From: Camarhynchus parvulus
Lineage: Eukaryota > Chordata > Aves > Passeriformes > Thraupidae
NCBI RefSeq assembly: GCF_901933205.1
Contig: NC_044573.1
Span: 28,455,493-28,519,492 of the forward strand
Direction of reading: 5' to 3'
DNA: 64,000 nt
Position 1 is the first letter of the stretch. Each line of letters opens with the position of its first letter. Under the pieces are notes generated by a model. That model ran no database searches. It was not told the DNA's origin and saw only the letters and a list, made by a program, of their open reading frames with translations. Shown in pieces: positions 63,601-64,000 of the stretch. A program made the translations under genes and the position numbers.

Positions 63601-64000
63601 ATTGAGTCAAGCTACATGATGTTCACTGTAGAGTGTTCATCATAAACATAAAACAATCTTGGTGCCAATGTATTAGCCAAGCACTCAGCTTTTTTCCATG
63701 AAGATGTGAAACTATGCTCCGTGCTTTTCTATTTCCTCCAAATGAAGTGGGAGGAAACACTTTTTGACTAACAGAGTCTTAGAGAGAGAGTGACTCTAAG
63801 ATGTAAAAATGTAGTTCTAATTCTTGGAAGTAGATATCATTTTTCGATCCTGTAATCCTTTTTTTTCCCTCCTACTCACTCATGCCTTGCCTGCCTCCTC
63901 CCTTTTCTACTCCAATTCCTCCCTTTCATATGCCACAGGTAAGGATACAAAGCCATAATAGCATCCTAGAAAATCATATACACAAGATTTGTGCAAAATA
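60638..64000. other. Intergenic stretch, no gene seen
   Basis: AT-rich unique DNA with a CT-rich run (61400-61439), A runs (62208-62219, 62947-62958) and a short (GA) run (63782-63791). Open frames here are short and lack domain features. Confidence 0.6.
61400..61439 (+). repeat. (CT)n low-complexity tract
   Basis: CTCTCTCTCT, TTCTCTCTCT, CCCTCTTCTC and TCTCTTCTT follow each other: a 40-bp polypyrimidine microsatellite with interruptions. Confidence 0.9.

Overview
This window looks like an AT-rich macrochromosomal piece of a bird genome, most likely a songbird or related neoavian. The evidence is one clear vertebrate terminal coding exon, a CR1 retrotransposon 3' end with its typical short ATTCTATG-type tail, and two solo LTRs whose sequence I recognise from avian ERVL-type and ERVK-type elements. 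There are no operons, bacterial-type genes, CRISPR arrays or tRNA/rRNA genes. Many short open frames exist, but apart from one they lie in intronic, intergenic or repeat DNA and show no domain signal.

The only convincing gene is on the + strand. The last coding exon (18980-19898) encodes the end of the fibronectin III domain, the single transmembrane helix and the whole cytoplasmic tail of a SALM/LRFN synaptic adhesion protein, ending in the PDZ-binding tail ESTV. LRFN2 (SALM1) fits best. Positions 1-18979 are therefore the 3' part of its last intron, which continues to the left of the window. After the stop codon comes an A/T-rich 3' UTR, probably ending between about 20.75 and 21.75 kb. From about 21.8 kb to the end I see no gene; this fits the gene-poor interval known downstream of LRFN2 in other vertebrates.

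Region by region. 0-13 kb: intron, with one weak old CR1-like tail. 13.07-13.81 kb: a 740-bp purine-rich microsatellite made of several related motif blocks. 13.8-19 kb: intron with a perfect HNF1-type palindrome, a local duplication, a diverged duplicated 55-bp block, and a 30-T run just upstream of the splice acceptor. 19-21.8 kb: terminal exon and 3' UTR. 21.8-36 kb: unique DNA with several perfect hairpins or palindromes and a stretch that reads like a conserved regulatory element (29.56-30.18 kb). 36.2-37.0 kb: ERVL-type solo LTR. 38.7-39.2 kb: possible minus-strand LTR-like repeat. 48.0-48.4 kb: a GC-rich, G-skewed block with a canonical G-quadruplex motif. 48.53-49.14 kb: ERVK-type solo LTR bounded by a 6-bp target-site duplication. 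59.85-60.64 kb: CR1 3' end. The rest is ordinary intergenic sequence.

I did not find a credible undescribed multi-gene system here. The observations most worth following up are the LTR with its target-site duplication, the 22-bp palindrome in the possible enhancer region, the extreme T30 polypyrimidine tract at the LRFN2 acceptor, and the composite microsatellite.
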